Positions 1-5,176 of a stretch of 5,176 nucleotides of DNA are shown piece after piece. The stretch comes from RGIG529 sp963929765 (lineage in GTDB: Bacteria; Bacillota; Clostridia; Oscillospirales; Oscillospiraceae), in contig CAWVKD010000043.1 in NCBI GenBank assembly GCA_963929765.1, positions 1 through 5,176 on the forward strand, read 5' to 3'. Each line of letters starts with the position of its first letter. The stretch's first letter is position 1. The notes below the pieces were generated by a model, which saw only the letters and a program-made list of their open reading frames with translations, made no database searches and was not told the origin of the DNA. Position numbers and translations under genes: made by a program.

Positions 1-1
1 G

Positions 2-106
2 GAATATGACATCTGGTACATCGAAAACTGGAGCCTCTGGCTGGATTTCAAGATTTTGTTTATGACCGTATTCGGCGGGATGAAAAACAGCGAACATCTT
101 AACTGA
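2..106 (+). CDS. Sugar-phosphate transferase, C-terminal end (partial at left edge)
   Basis: This is the last 34 residues of a bacterial sugar transferase (Bac_transf family, WcaJ/CpsE-like), which moves a hexose-1-phosphate or N-acetylhexosamine-1-phosphate from a UDP-sugar to undecaprenyl phosphate at the inner face of the membrane and so starts each polysaccharide repeat unit. The diagnostic part is the tail YIENWSLWLDFKILFMTVF, which matches the conserved Y-[IV]-E-N-W-S-x-x-x-D-x-x-I-[LI]-x-x-T end of this family. The catalytic core and any N-terminal membrane segments lie left of the window, so the sugar cannot be told and it is unknown whether this is the long form with several membrane helices or the short form. 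The frame ends at TGA 104-106, 19 bases before the next start, as expected for the same operon. The family call is firm for such a short piece because the tail is so conserved. Confidence 0.88.
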   Translation, partial: EYDIWYIENWSLWLDFKILFMTVFGGMKNSEHLN

Positions 107-110
107 ACGC

Positions 111-115
111 AGGAG
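111..115 (+). promoter_or_regulatory. Ribosome binding site for the EpsF-like glycosyltransferase
   Basis: AGGAG ends 10 bases before the ATG at 126. It lies in the short gap after the transferase stop and supports 126 as the start. The same gap shows no promoter or terminator, so the two genes are likely co-transcribed. Confidence 0.75.
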
Positions 116-125
116 AATTTTTTCA

Positions 126-1229
126 ATGGAGCAACCGATTCGGGTGGCACAGGTGTTGAACCGTATGGACAGTGGCGGGGTGGAAGCGGTGGTGATGAAC
201 TATTACCGCCATATCGACCGAAAGCAGGTGCAGTTCGACTTCTATTTTGCCAAAGACAGTGTGTTCCCTCAACGGGAAGAACTGGAAAAGATGGGGGCGG
301 GCATCTATCCCATTCCATCTTATACAAAGGTGTTTTCTTATCATCGAGTTTTGCATCATGCATTCAAACGTGGCAATTACCAAATTGTTCACGCGCATCT
401 GTCCACCATGTCAGTATTCCCGCTGTTTGCAGCCTGGCGTGCCGGCATTCCGGTGCGTATCTGCCACAACCATTCTACGGCACACTGGGGCGAGGGTAAG
501 AAAACTTTGCTAAAATATCTGCTTCGGCCCTTTGCAAAAGTTTTTGCTACAGATTATTTTGCCTGTGGTGAGAAAGCGGGGCGGTGGATGTATGGAAACC
601 GCTGTTTTGAACGCGGCCGTGTGCATGTGATGCCAAACGCCATTGACACAAAGAAATTTGTCTATGATGAAGAGGCAAAGCGCTGCCTGCGCGCCGAGCT
701 TGACATTCCGCAGGATGCTTTTGTGCTGGGCCATGTGGGGCGGTTTATGTATCAGAAAAACCATGCTTTTTTGCTGCGGGTGTTCCAGAGGTTATTGAGT
801 AGCCGACAAGATGCGTGGTTGCTTTTGATTGGTGAGGGCGAGCGAATGAAGCTCATACGATCTGAAGTGGAAAAAATGGGGATAGAGGGAAAAGTTCGTT
901 TCACTGGCACTCGTAGCGATGTGGCGAAACTTTATTCAGCTATGGATGTATTTTGCCTTCCCAGCTTTTATGAAGGGCTGCCGGTGGTGGCTTTAGAGGC
1001 ACAGGCCAATGGCCTGCCATGCCTGTTTTCTGACAGGATGACAAAAGAGGTTGTGCTGACACCGGGCGCCCGGCAGCTCTCTATTGAAAACCCGGAGCCG
1101 TGGGTGAAGGCCGTGCAGGAGGCACAGCGGCAGAACACATGTGCTTTGCCGGAGACGTACGATATTTCTTCTGCTGGGAAATGGCTGCAAAACTACTATT
1201 TTACTAGGGGAAAGGATTACTTCTCATGA
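126..1229 (+). CDS. GT4-family glycosyltransferase, EpsF-like
   Basis: A 367-residue cytoplasmic glycosyltransferase of GT-B fold, family GT4, likely adding a sugar from a nucleotide-sugar donor to the lipid-linked repeat unit. The N-terminal acceptor domain begins with a beta strand and glycine loop (RVAQVLNRMDSGGVE, GGVE at residues 17-20) followed by MNYYRHID, a pattern typical of Bacillus EpsF and relatives. HAHLS (89-93) and HNHS (114-117) are the usual strand-end motifs of the first domain, and PNAID (170-174) marks the linker. The donor domain shows GHVGRF with the phosphate-binding Arg206 and Lys211, GEGE (236-239), and the E-x7-E motif with Glu283 and Glu291 in FYEGLPVVALE. Length is normal for the family and nothing looks broken. 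The ATG has a good AGGAG site upstream. The gene overlaps the next by 4 bases. Family is certain; donor, acceptor and linkage cannot be read from sequence. Sampled lines are about 47 to 58 percent GC, higher than the glycosyltransferases downstream. Confidence 0.95.
   Translation: MEQPIRVAQVLNRMDSGGVEAVVMNYYRHIDRKQVQFDFYFAKDSVFPQREELEKMGAGIYPIPSYTKVFSYHRVLHHAFKRGNYQIVHAHLSTMSVFPLFAAWRAGIPVRICHNHSTAHWGEGKKTLLKYLLRPFAKVFATDYFACGEKAGRWMYGNRCFERGRVHVMPNAIDTKKFVYDEEAKRCLRAELDIPQDAFVLGHVGRFMYQKNHAFLLRVFQRLLSSRQDAWLLLIGEGERMKLIRSEVEKMGIEGKVRFTGTRSDVAKLYSAMDVFCLPSFYEGLPVVALEAQANGLPCLFSDRMTKEVVLTPGARQLSIENPEPWVKAVQEAQRQNTCALPETYDISSAGKWLQNYYFTRGKDYFS
1206..1229 (+). promoter_or_regulatory. Ribosome binding site and ATGA translational coupling junction
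   Basis: AGGGGAAAGGA (1206-1216) inside the end of the glycosyltransferase gene sits 9 bases before ATG 1226. The start and the upstream TGA share the four bases ATGA (1226-1229). A strong site plus a stop/start overlap predicts that translation of the Wzz-like gene is coupled to that of the glycosyltransferase. Confidence 0.75.
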
Positions 1230-1780
1230 GAAAAATAGATCTTTTTTCTGTTTTGAAATACCTTATCCGCAAGATATGGATTCCGCTTTTATGTGCTGCT
1301 TTTGGCGCGGTGGGAATGATGCTTGCAAAAGAGCCGGCATCTGTCTGGAACTCGTCCATGATATATGGCGTCCATGTTTCCGGGCAGAATGTAGAAGAGA
1401 GTTATCAGCTGGAACGGACATTGGCGGATGTTCTATCCACCTTGCTTTCATCTGACGAAGAACTGAGCAACATTGCAAAAGAATCGGAGCATAGTTATTC
1501 CTTTTCTGCAATAGGCCGCAATGTGAAAATCAGGGTGAATGCGAGCGATGAGCAAAGTGCTTTGAATTTCCAAAATGAGATTTTGGAAAAAGCAGAGGAT
1601 TACCTCAGCCGTGAATTTGCAGGAGCAGAGCTCTCAAAAGAAGCAGAGGATATGGTGGAGGTAGCGCAAGAGCCGCAGAAAAAGAAATATGCGGCTTTGG
1701 GGGCACTGGCAGGGCTTTGTGTTGGCCTTTGTGGCCTTCTGGTAGTTCAATATTTGAAATCTTCAAAAATCACTGAGTGA
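1226..1780 (+). CDS. Short Wzz/CpsC-like chain-length protein
   Basis: A 184-residue membrane protein with the architecture of polysaccharide co-polymerases. It has a short basic cytoplasmic start (MRKIDLFSVLKYLIRKIW), a first membrane helix at about residues 17-34, an extracytoplasmic domain of about 120 residues that is predicted helical and acidic in its second half (about 107-150), and a second, glycine-rich helix at about 155-176 (Gly159, 163, 167, 170) preceded by EPQKKK. Family members set polymer length together with a Wzy polymerase, and Gram-positive ones (CpsC, EpsA) also activate a tyrosine kinase. This copy is shorter than typical CpsC proteins (around 230 residues), has only one proline before the second helix, and its tail QYLKSSKITE has no tyrosine cluster or kinase domain. 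It lies mid-operon between a glycosyltransferase and the putative polymerase, which fits a length-control role. Assignment rests on topology and weak N-terminal similarity, so another two-helix envelope protein remains possible. Confidence 0.68.
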   Translation: MRKIDLFSVLKYLIRKIWIPLLCAAFGAVGMMLAKEPASVWNSSMIYGVHVSGQNVEESYQLERTLADVLSTLLSSDEELSNIAKESEHSYSFSAIGRNVKIRVNASDEQSALNFQNEILEKAEDYLSREFAGAELSKEAEDMVEVAQEPQKKKYAALGALAGLCVGLCGLLVVQYLKSSKITE

Positions 1781-1789
1781 TAACAATGA
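1775..1789 (+). promoter_or_regulatory. Weak start region of the putative polymerase: GTG 1777 or ATG 1786
   Basis: Two in-frame starts are possible. GTG 1777 overlaps the upstream TGA as GTGA but has no purine-rich Shine-Dalgarno sequence in front. ATG 1786 has GAG (1775-1777) 8 bases upstream, part of GAGTGA, and follows the upstream stop by 5 bases. I chose ATG 1786; the GTG would add only three residues (MIT). Either way initiation looks weak and probably depends on ribosomes ending the Wzz-like gene. Confidence 0.5.
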
Positions 1790-2889
1790 AAACAATACCC
1801 ATACAAGGACAAAAGGATAAAGCACAAACCGTACTTTTACTTTGCATTTGTGTGGCACTAAGCCTGTTTCTGCAAGCTGCAAAATTTAGTATCTTCCCAG
1901 ATAAATATTTTTATGATGCATCTATTGTACAAGGGATGCTGCAGGAAAATGTGCAGTTCGGTTTTTCCGATTCTTATGCAAATACGGCGCTGTTGTTCCA
2001 GGCCCTGAATGTTCTCTTTCCCATGAATTCGCAGCTTTGGGGCGGCATTGCCGTGTGGGCGATGGCGTTGCCTTTCTTCATTTGGATGGGGCTCAAATAT
2101 TTGAAGCCAACGTGGGAACATTGCATGCTTTTCGGTGTGTACAGTGTATTGCTTCCAATATTTGTTTGGAACACGCATAAAGAGGCATTGCAATTTTTCT
2201 TTTTTCTGCTTGTTGCTGTGGTTGCCATGTGCTGCAAAGAAAGAAGCGCAACGGCAGATGTGCTGTTGGTGGCACTACTTTTAATATGGTGCCTTGTGTT
2301 CCGCAGCTATTATCTTGTAACGGCGGCAGGGACAGCATTTTTTCTGATTTTGACATGGCTGCCTTGGAATAAATGGAGCCCTGCCTATCGCAAAAGGTTG
2401 ATTCTTGGTGCCATTTGCGCAGGGATAGTCTTGGTTTTATTGGTTGCGCTGGCCAAGCCGGATATTTTAGTGAGGTTTTTTGATGGCCGCATGAGTGTAA
2501 ACCGCGCAAGAGGGAATGACCCGGATGCGAATACAATTATATTGGATGTCATAGAAAACCCGGCCCGCACAATCCCTTTGTACATCGTCAACTACGTGCT
2601 GGCAGCTTTCCGTATGATGTTTCCAATTGAGCTGATAGCAAAAGGAGTGCAGTATGTGCCCTTTATTGTGTTGCAGCTATGTTGGACAGGCCTGCTGTGC
2701 CATGCGGTTTGGTTGGCTTCACATGGAAAATGGAAAGAAAACTGGCCGGAAAAACGGCTTTTGGCAGTAACAGTGGCCTGGTATTTGGTGGCATTCCTGT
2801 TTGAGCCGGATTTTGGCTCATTTATTCGCCATCAGGCTGCTATTTTTCCGGTGATATTCCCGGTACTGGCAAAGGGCATTGAGGTGTGA
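1786..2889 (+). CDS. Polytopic membrane protein, putative Wzy-type repeat-unit polymerase
   Basis: A 367-residue integral membrane protein with about ten or eleven predicted membrane helices (roughly residues 15-30, 85-103, 112-128, 134-150, 157-172, 175-192, 205-223, 261-284, 291-311, 325-341 and perhaps 351-362). Wzy proteins join flipped repeat units outside the membrane; they share topology more than sequence. Features that fit are the WNTHKE motif (128-133), similar in place to the [ST]KE loop seen in several O-antigen polymerases; a polar loop between helices with Arg241 and Arg243 (VNRARGNDPDAN, 238-249); and a C-terminal DFGSFIRH (342-349), where a conserved-looking Arg/His precedes the last hydrophobic stretch. 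A Wzx flippase is less likely because those are larger and have about 12 to 14 evenly spaced helices, and a membrane glycosyltransferase of GT-C type cannot be excluded. Position directly after the Wzz-like gene supports the polymerase call. No close relative is recognised by eye. Confidence 0.6.
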   Translation: MKTIPIQGQKDKAQTVLLLCICVALSLFLQAAKFSIFPDKYFYDASIVQGMLQENVQFGFSDSYANTALLFQALNVLFPMNSQLWGGIAVWAMALPFFIWMGLKYLKPTWEHCMLFGVYSVLLPIFVWNTHKEALQFFFFLLVAVVAMCCKERSATADVLLVALLLIWCLVFRSYYLVTAAGTAFFLILTWLPWNKWSPAYRKRLILGAICAGIVLVLLVALAKPDILVRFFDGRMSVNRARGNDPDANTIILDVIENPARTIPLYIVNYVLAAFRMMFPIELIAKGVQYVPFIVLQLCWTGLLCHAVWLASHGKWKENWPEKRLLAVTVAWYLVAFLFEPDFGSFIRHQAAIFPVIFPVLAKGIEV

Positions 2890-2893
2890 AATG
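2881..2893 (+). promoter_or_regulatory. Ribosome binding site deciding start at ATG 2891
   Basis: GAGGTG (2881-2886) is read as the last codons of the putative polymerase and also lies 4 bases before ATG 2891; the polymerase stop TGA is 2887-2889. An in-frame TTG at 2879 would overlap the upstream gene and add four residues (MRCE) before the natural family start MKILYLAP, so it is rejected. The spacing is on the short side. Confidence 0.6.
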
Positions 2894-3925
2894 AAGATAT
2901 TATATTTGGCTCCTACAAACAGTTTTTCAGGCGGAGAAAATGTCACACTGCAAATTGCAGCGCAAATGCAAGAACGCGGACACAAAGTAGCCTATTGTAG
3001 TCCACATGGCAGTATTGAAGAATTTGTACATGAACAGGGTGTACCATTCATTGGACTTAATAGGTTTTCATTGCTTGAGGTTAAACGTGCAATATACTCT
3101 TTTGAGCCGGATATCGTGCATGCGATGGATTACAGGGCCAGTTTTTATGCCGCTCTTTTATTTAATAATACTGTGGGGCATCTGCATAGCAATTGCCCTT
3201 GGCTAAAAACAGTTTGTCTTAACAGTTTTGCATTGTATATCACAGCACGTCGTGCTAAAACGCTCATTTGTGTTTCTTCTTCTATTCCAGATGAATTTCG
3301 GTTTGTTAAGAGTGTGAAGAAAAAGTTTATTACCTTGATGAATGTTGTTGATGTACAGGCGATCAAGAAGAAAAGCTTAGAATTTACCTGTAAGCAGAAT
3401 TACGATCTTGGATATTGTGGCCGTTTTTCAGAACCGAAAAATCCGGTTGGTTTTCTGCAGGTAGTGGCACAGGTAAAAAAGGAGCTGCCGGATGTAAAAG
3501 CAGTGATGATTGGTGACGGGGAGCTGCGCGAGCAAGTGGAGAAAACAATCAATAATTTACACTTGAAAAATAATGTAGAGTTGGTAGGCTTTCAAAAAAA
3601 TCCATTTCCCTATATTGCCGCCTGCAAAGTGATGGTAATGCCATCTCAGTGGGAAGGATTTGGGTTGGCGGCGGTAGAGAGCATGTCATTGGGAAAACCG
3701 GTTCTAGCATGTCCCACGGGGGGACTGCCCAATGTGATAGGAGAGAAAAGCGAAAATCTGTGCAAAAGAGTCGATGAATTTGTAGATAGAGCATACAAAC
3801 TCCTTATGGCAGACAGTCTTATGTATAACGAGAAATATAACTGTCAGCAACGTGTAAGAAAGTTTTGTGATGTTGAAAACTATATGAATCAAGTTGAGCG
3901 CTGCTATGAACAAATATCTAATTGA
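2891..3925 (+). CDS. GT4-family glycosyltransferase (second)
   Basis: A 344-residue GT-B glycosyltransferase of family GT4, cytoplasmic or membrane-associated, expected to add one sugar of the repeat unit. It opens with MKILYLAPTNSFSGGEN, with the glycine loop GGEN at 14-17; HAMDYR (77-82) and HLHS (97-100) are first-domain motifs, and the linker is around residues 149-170. In the donor domain GRFSEPKNP (177-185) carries Arg178 and Lys183 that bind the donor phosphates, GDGE is at 208-211, and PSQWEGFGLAAVE holds the E-x7-E pair Glu255 and Glu263, followed by PTGGLPNVIG (275-284). Length and motif spacing are normal, so the enzyme looks intact. It begins one base after the putative polymerase stop and ends 26 bases before the next glycosyltransferase. 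Base composition is intermediate and uneven (sampled 60-base lines range from about 25 to 58 percent GC). Specificity is not readable. Confidence 0.94.
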   Translation: MKILYLAPTNSFSGGENVTLQIAAQMQERGHKVAYCSPHGSIEEFVHEQGVPFIGLNRFSLLEVKRAIYSFEPDIVHAMDYRASFYAALLFNNTVGHLHSNCPWLKTVCLNSFALYITARRAKTLICVSSSIPDEFRFVKSVKKKFITLMNVVDVQAIKKKSLEFTCKQNYDLGYCGRFSEPKNPVGFLQVVAQVKKELPDVKAVMIGDGELREQVEKTINNLHLKNNVELVGFQKNPFPYIAACKVMVMPSQWEGFGLAAVESMSLGKPVLACPTGGLPNVIGEKSENLCKRVDEFVDRAYKLLMADSLMYNEKYNCQQRVRKFCDVENYMNQVERCYEQISN

Positions 3926-3934
3926 TCAGCATCT

Positions 3935-3942
3935 GGAAGGAA
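3935..3942 (+). promoter_or_regulatory. Ribosome binding site deciding start at ATG 3952
   Basis: GGAAGGAA lies in the 26-base gap before the third glycosyltransferase. AGGA (3938-3941) is 10 bases from ATG 3952, a workable distance, but only one base from ATG 3943, which is too close. TTG 3922 overlaps the upstream stop and has no such site. The chosen start gives the family-like N-terminus MKVLYIAEKYN. Confidence 0.7.
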
Positions 3943-3951
3943 ATGAAATTT

Positions 3952-5055
3952 ATGAAAGTTTTATATATTGCAGAAAAATACAATCCAAAATATTTTTCTC
4001 AGGGTGTAGAAAGAAAAATAGAAAGTCAAGCGAAAGCAATGACAAAGTTTGGTGTGTCAGTTGATATTCAGCTTTTCTCACGGCTGTCTAAATTACGGCG
4101 TGCGCTTCCATTTCAGCCCAGTTGCTTCGATTGGAATAGAATTAATGTTTCGCAAAATGTACAAGGAATTTACATTCGGTATCAGCTCGCTGATTATACA
4201 TTTATTCAATTTTTAAAAAGAATAAAAAAAGAAAGGCCTAGTATAAAGATTGTAGTAGAAATTCCTACTTATCCATATGATCAAGAGCCAAGAAGTCCTT
4301 TCTTGCTAAGGAGAGATCGTATTTATCGAAAGCGACTGAAAGGGTTGGTCGATCGCATAATACTTATTGCTGGAAATCAGAATACATTATGGGGAGTTCC
4401 AGTGTTAAACATTTACAACGGAATTGATTTGGAAAACTATAAAGTTCGAGATGTTAAAAATAGTGATAGGAAGATTCGATTATTATGTGTAGCGAGATTT
4501 ACTCGTGTACACGGAATTGATCGGTTGCTAAATGGATTAGATTCCTATCTGAAAAATGATGGATCTCGATCAATAGAAATATTTTTGGCGGGCGAAGGGG
4601 AAGCCAAAGCAGAATTAGAAAAGATTGTTGAAGAGACTTCCATTATTCAAGATAATGTGCATTTTTTAGGGCATTTGGATAAAGAGGGATTGGAGAAATA
4701 TTACAATGAATGTGATTTGGGCATCGAAATTTTAGGGATTACTCGTGCAGCTGAGGGAATGATTTCCTCTACACTAAAGAGCCGAGAATATTTAGCAGTG
4801 GGACTGCCCTTTGTAGGAACAACGGAAATCGATGTTTTTGATTATAAATCACCACGCTTCTATCTTAAATTACCAAAGGGAGAAAACCCTATTGATTTAC
4901 AAGAAATTATTAATTTTTATGATGAACTTTATCCTCATGGTTTGATTGAAGAAAAGCAGAAAGTTGCGAATGAGATGCGACAATTTGCCGAAGAAACAAT
5001 TGATGTATCTATTACTATGCAGCCGGTTATAAATTACTTTAAAAATGGTGATTAA
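3952..5055 (+). CDS. Divergent GT4-like glycosyltransferase with HGxDR and LKxxEYLA motifs
   Basis: A 367-residue GT-B fold glycosyltransferase. The N-terminal domain has MKVLYIAEKYN and a loop QGVERKI (17-23) that stands in for the common GG[AV]E; the strand VVEIPTYPYD (101-110) and linker NGIDLENY (156-163) follow. In the donor domain the usual GR-x4-K motif appears as VARFTRVHGIDRLL (180-193), with Arg182 kept and His187 at the place of the common lysine. GEGE is at 214-217. The usual E-x7-E block is replaced by LGITRAAEGM then LKSREYLAVGLPF (275-287, Glu279). I know this HG-x-DR plus LK-x-x-EYLA-x-G-x-PF pattern from a glycosyltransferase subgroup in surface polysaccharide loci, so it is a lineage trait rather than damage. 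Its tail (DYKSPRFYLKLP, IDLQEIINFYDE) also fits. The gene is markedly AT-rich (sampled lines 20, 22 and 37 percent GC) against its upstream neighbours, suggesting separate origin. Sugar specificity is unknown. Confidence 0.9.
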   Translation: MKVLYIAEKYNPKYFSQGVERKIESQAKAMTKFGVSVDIQLFSRLSKLRRALPFQPSCFDWNRINVSQNVQGIYIRYQLADYTFIQFLKRIKKERPSIKIVVEIPTYPYDQEPRSPFLLRRDRIYRKRLKGLVDRIILIAGNQNTLWGVPVLNIYNGIDLENYKVRDVKNSDRKIRLLCVARFTRVHGIDRLLNGLDSYLKNDGSRSIEIFLAGEGEAKAELEKIVEETSIIQDNVHFLGHLDKEGLEKYYNECDLGIEILGITRAAEGMISSTLKSREYLAVGLPFVGTTEIDVFDYKSPRFYLKLPKGENPIDLQEIINFYDELYPHGLIEEKQKVANEMRQFAEETIDVSITMQPVINYFKNGD

Positions 5056-5056
5056 A

Positions 5057-5176
5057 ATGAGGCAGTACCTTTTAAAAAAAATAAAAGAAAAATCAATCCG
5101 TGTGGGTGTTGTAGGCCTCGGTTACGTAGGCCTCCCTCTGGCAGTAGAAAAAGCAAAAGCCGGGTTTGAAACAATC
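5057..5176 (+). CDS. UDP-N-acetylhexosamine/UDP-sugar 6-dehydrogenase, N-terminal part (partial at right edge)
   Basis: The first 40 residues of a nucleotide-sugar dehydrogenase (UDP-glucose/GDP-mannose dehydrogenase family), an NAD-dependent enzyme that oxidises carbon 6 of a UDP-sugar to a carboxylate and so makes an acidic sugar donor. The Rossmann signature VGVVGLGYVGLPLAVEKA (residues 17-34) with its Gly-x-Gly-x-x-Gly loop (GLGYVG) is clear. The 14-residue basic leader MRQYLLKKIKEKSI before the first strand is more like WbpA-type UDP-GlcNAc 6-dehydrogenases than Ugd-type UDP-glucose dehydrogenases, which start almost at the strand; this leans towards a HexNAc uronic acid product but is not decisive. 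ATG 5057 follows the previous stop by one base, with GGTG (5047-5050) six bases upstream. An in-frame ATG at 5045 would overlap the previous gene by 11 bases and lacks a ribosome site. The catalytic cysteine lies beyond the edge. GC is about half again in the part seen. Confidence 0.9.
   Translation, partial: MRQYLLKKIKEKSIRVGVVGLGYVGLPLAVEKAKAGFETI

Noticed and set aside
1141..1455. Plus-strand reading frame spanning the first glycosyltransferase/Wzz-like junction
   Set aside because: It overlaps two well-supported genes in another frame, has no ribosome site and no domain-like sequence.
2093..2536. Antisense reading frame of 147 codons opposite the putative polymerase
   Set aside because: No ribosome site or recognisable domain, and its composition (many His, Pro, Ser, Cys) is that of a shadow frame of a membrane-protein gene with clear coding signal on the other strand.
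3716..3723. Run of G in the second glycosyltransferase, considered as a phase-variable tract
   Set aside because: The run is short and encodes the conserved PTGGLP loop, so it is explained by protein sequence.
3926..3951. Gap between the second and third glycosyltransferases, checked for a promoter or terminator
   Set aside because: Only 26 bases; it holds the ribosome binding site but no hairpin with a T tract and no room for a -35/-10 pair within the gap.
5111..5134. Direct repeat GTAGGCCTC at 5111-5119 and 5126-5134
   Set aside because: The two copies encode the repeated Val-Gly-Leu of the dehydrogenase GLGYVGL loop, five codons apart; this is a protein motif effect rather than a recombination or attachment site.
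1..5176. Possible novel defence, mobile or RNA-based system
   Set aside because: Every stretch is explained by polysaccharide genes on one strand; no nuclease, transposase, integrase, toxin, CRISPR repeat, inverted terminal repeat or structured noncoding stretch was seen.

Overview
The window is the interior of an exopolysaccharide or capsule biosynthesis operon. All genes lie on the + strand and are packed with overlaps of up to 4 bases or gaps of 1 to 26 bases. The gene types (initiating sugar-phosphate transferase, GT4 glycosyltransferases, a short CpsC/Wzz-like protein with two membrane segments, a polytopic membrane protein, a nucleotide-sugar dehydrogenase), the AGGAG/AAGGA-type ribosome binding sites and the EpsF-like first glycosyltransferase suggest a Gram-positive host. 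Mixed GC and gene style would fit a gut clostridial lineage such as Oscillospiraceae or Lachnospiraceae, but that is inference and the species cannot be fixed from this stretch.

Layout: 2-106 is the C-terminal tail of a polyisoprenyl-phosphate sugar-1-phosphate transferase, the enzyme that starts the lipid-linked repeat unit. 126-1229 is an EpsF-like GT4 glycosyltransferase. 1226-1780 is a short Wzz/CpsC-like chain-length protein, coupled to the previous gene by an ATGA overlap. 1786-2889 is a protein with about ten membrane segments, best read as a divergent Wzy-type polymerase. 2891-3925 is a second GT4 glycosyltransferase. 3952-5055 is a third, divergent glycosyltransferase with an HGxDR and an LKxxEYLA motif. 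5057 to the right edge is the N-terminus of a UDP-N-acetylhexosamine 6-dehydrogenase type nucleotide-sugar dehydrogenase.

How they work together (inference from family roles): the transferase puts the first sugar phosphate on undecaprenyl phosphate, the three glycosyltransferases extend it on the cytoplasmic face, a flippase (not in this window) exports the repeat unit, the polytopic protein polymerises it outside with length set by the Wzz-like protein, and the dehydrogenase supplies an acidic sugar nucleotide. Base composition falls from about half GC in the left genes to strongly AT-rich in the third glycosyltransferase and rises again in the dehydrogenase, consistent with a mosaic locus where repeat-unit genes are exchanged. 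No RNA gene, mobile element, CRISPR array, terminator or convincing internal promoter was seen, and there is no gene-free stretch longer than 26 bases. I did not find a previously undescribed system; the least familiar parts are the small Wzz-like protein and the putative polymerase.
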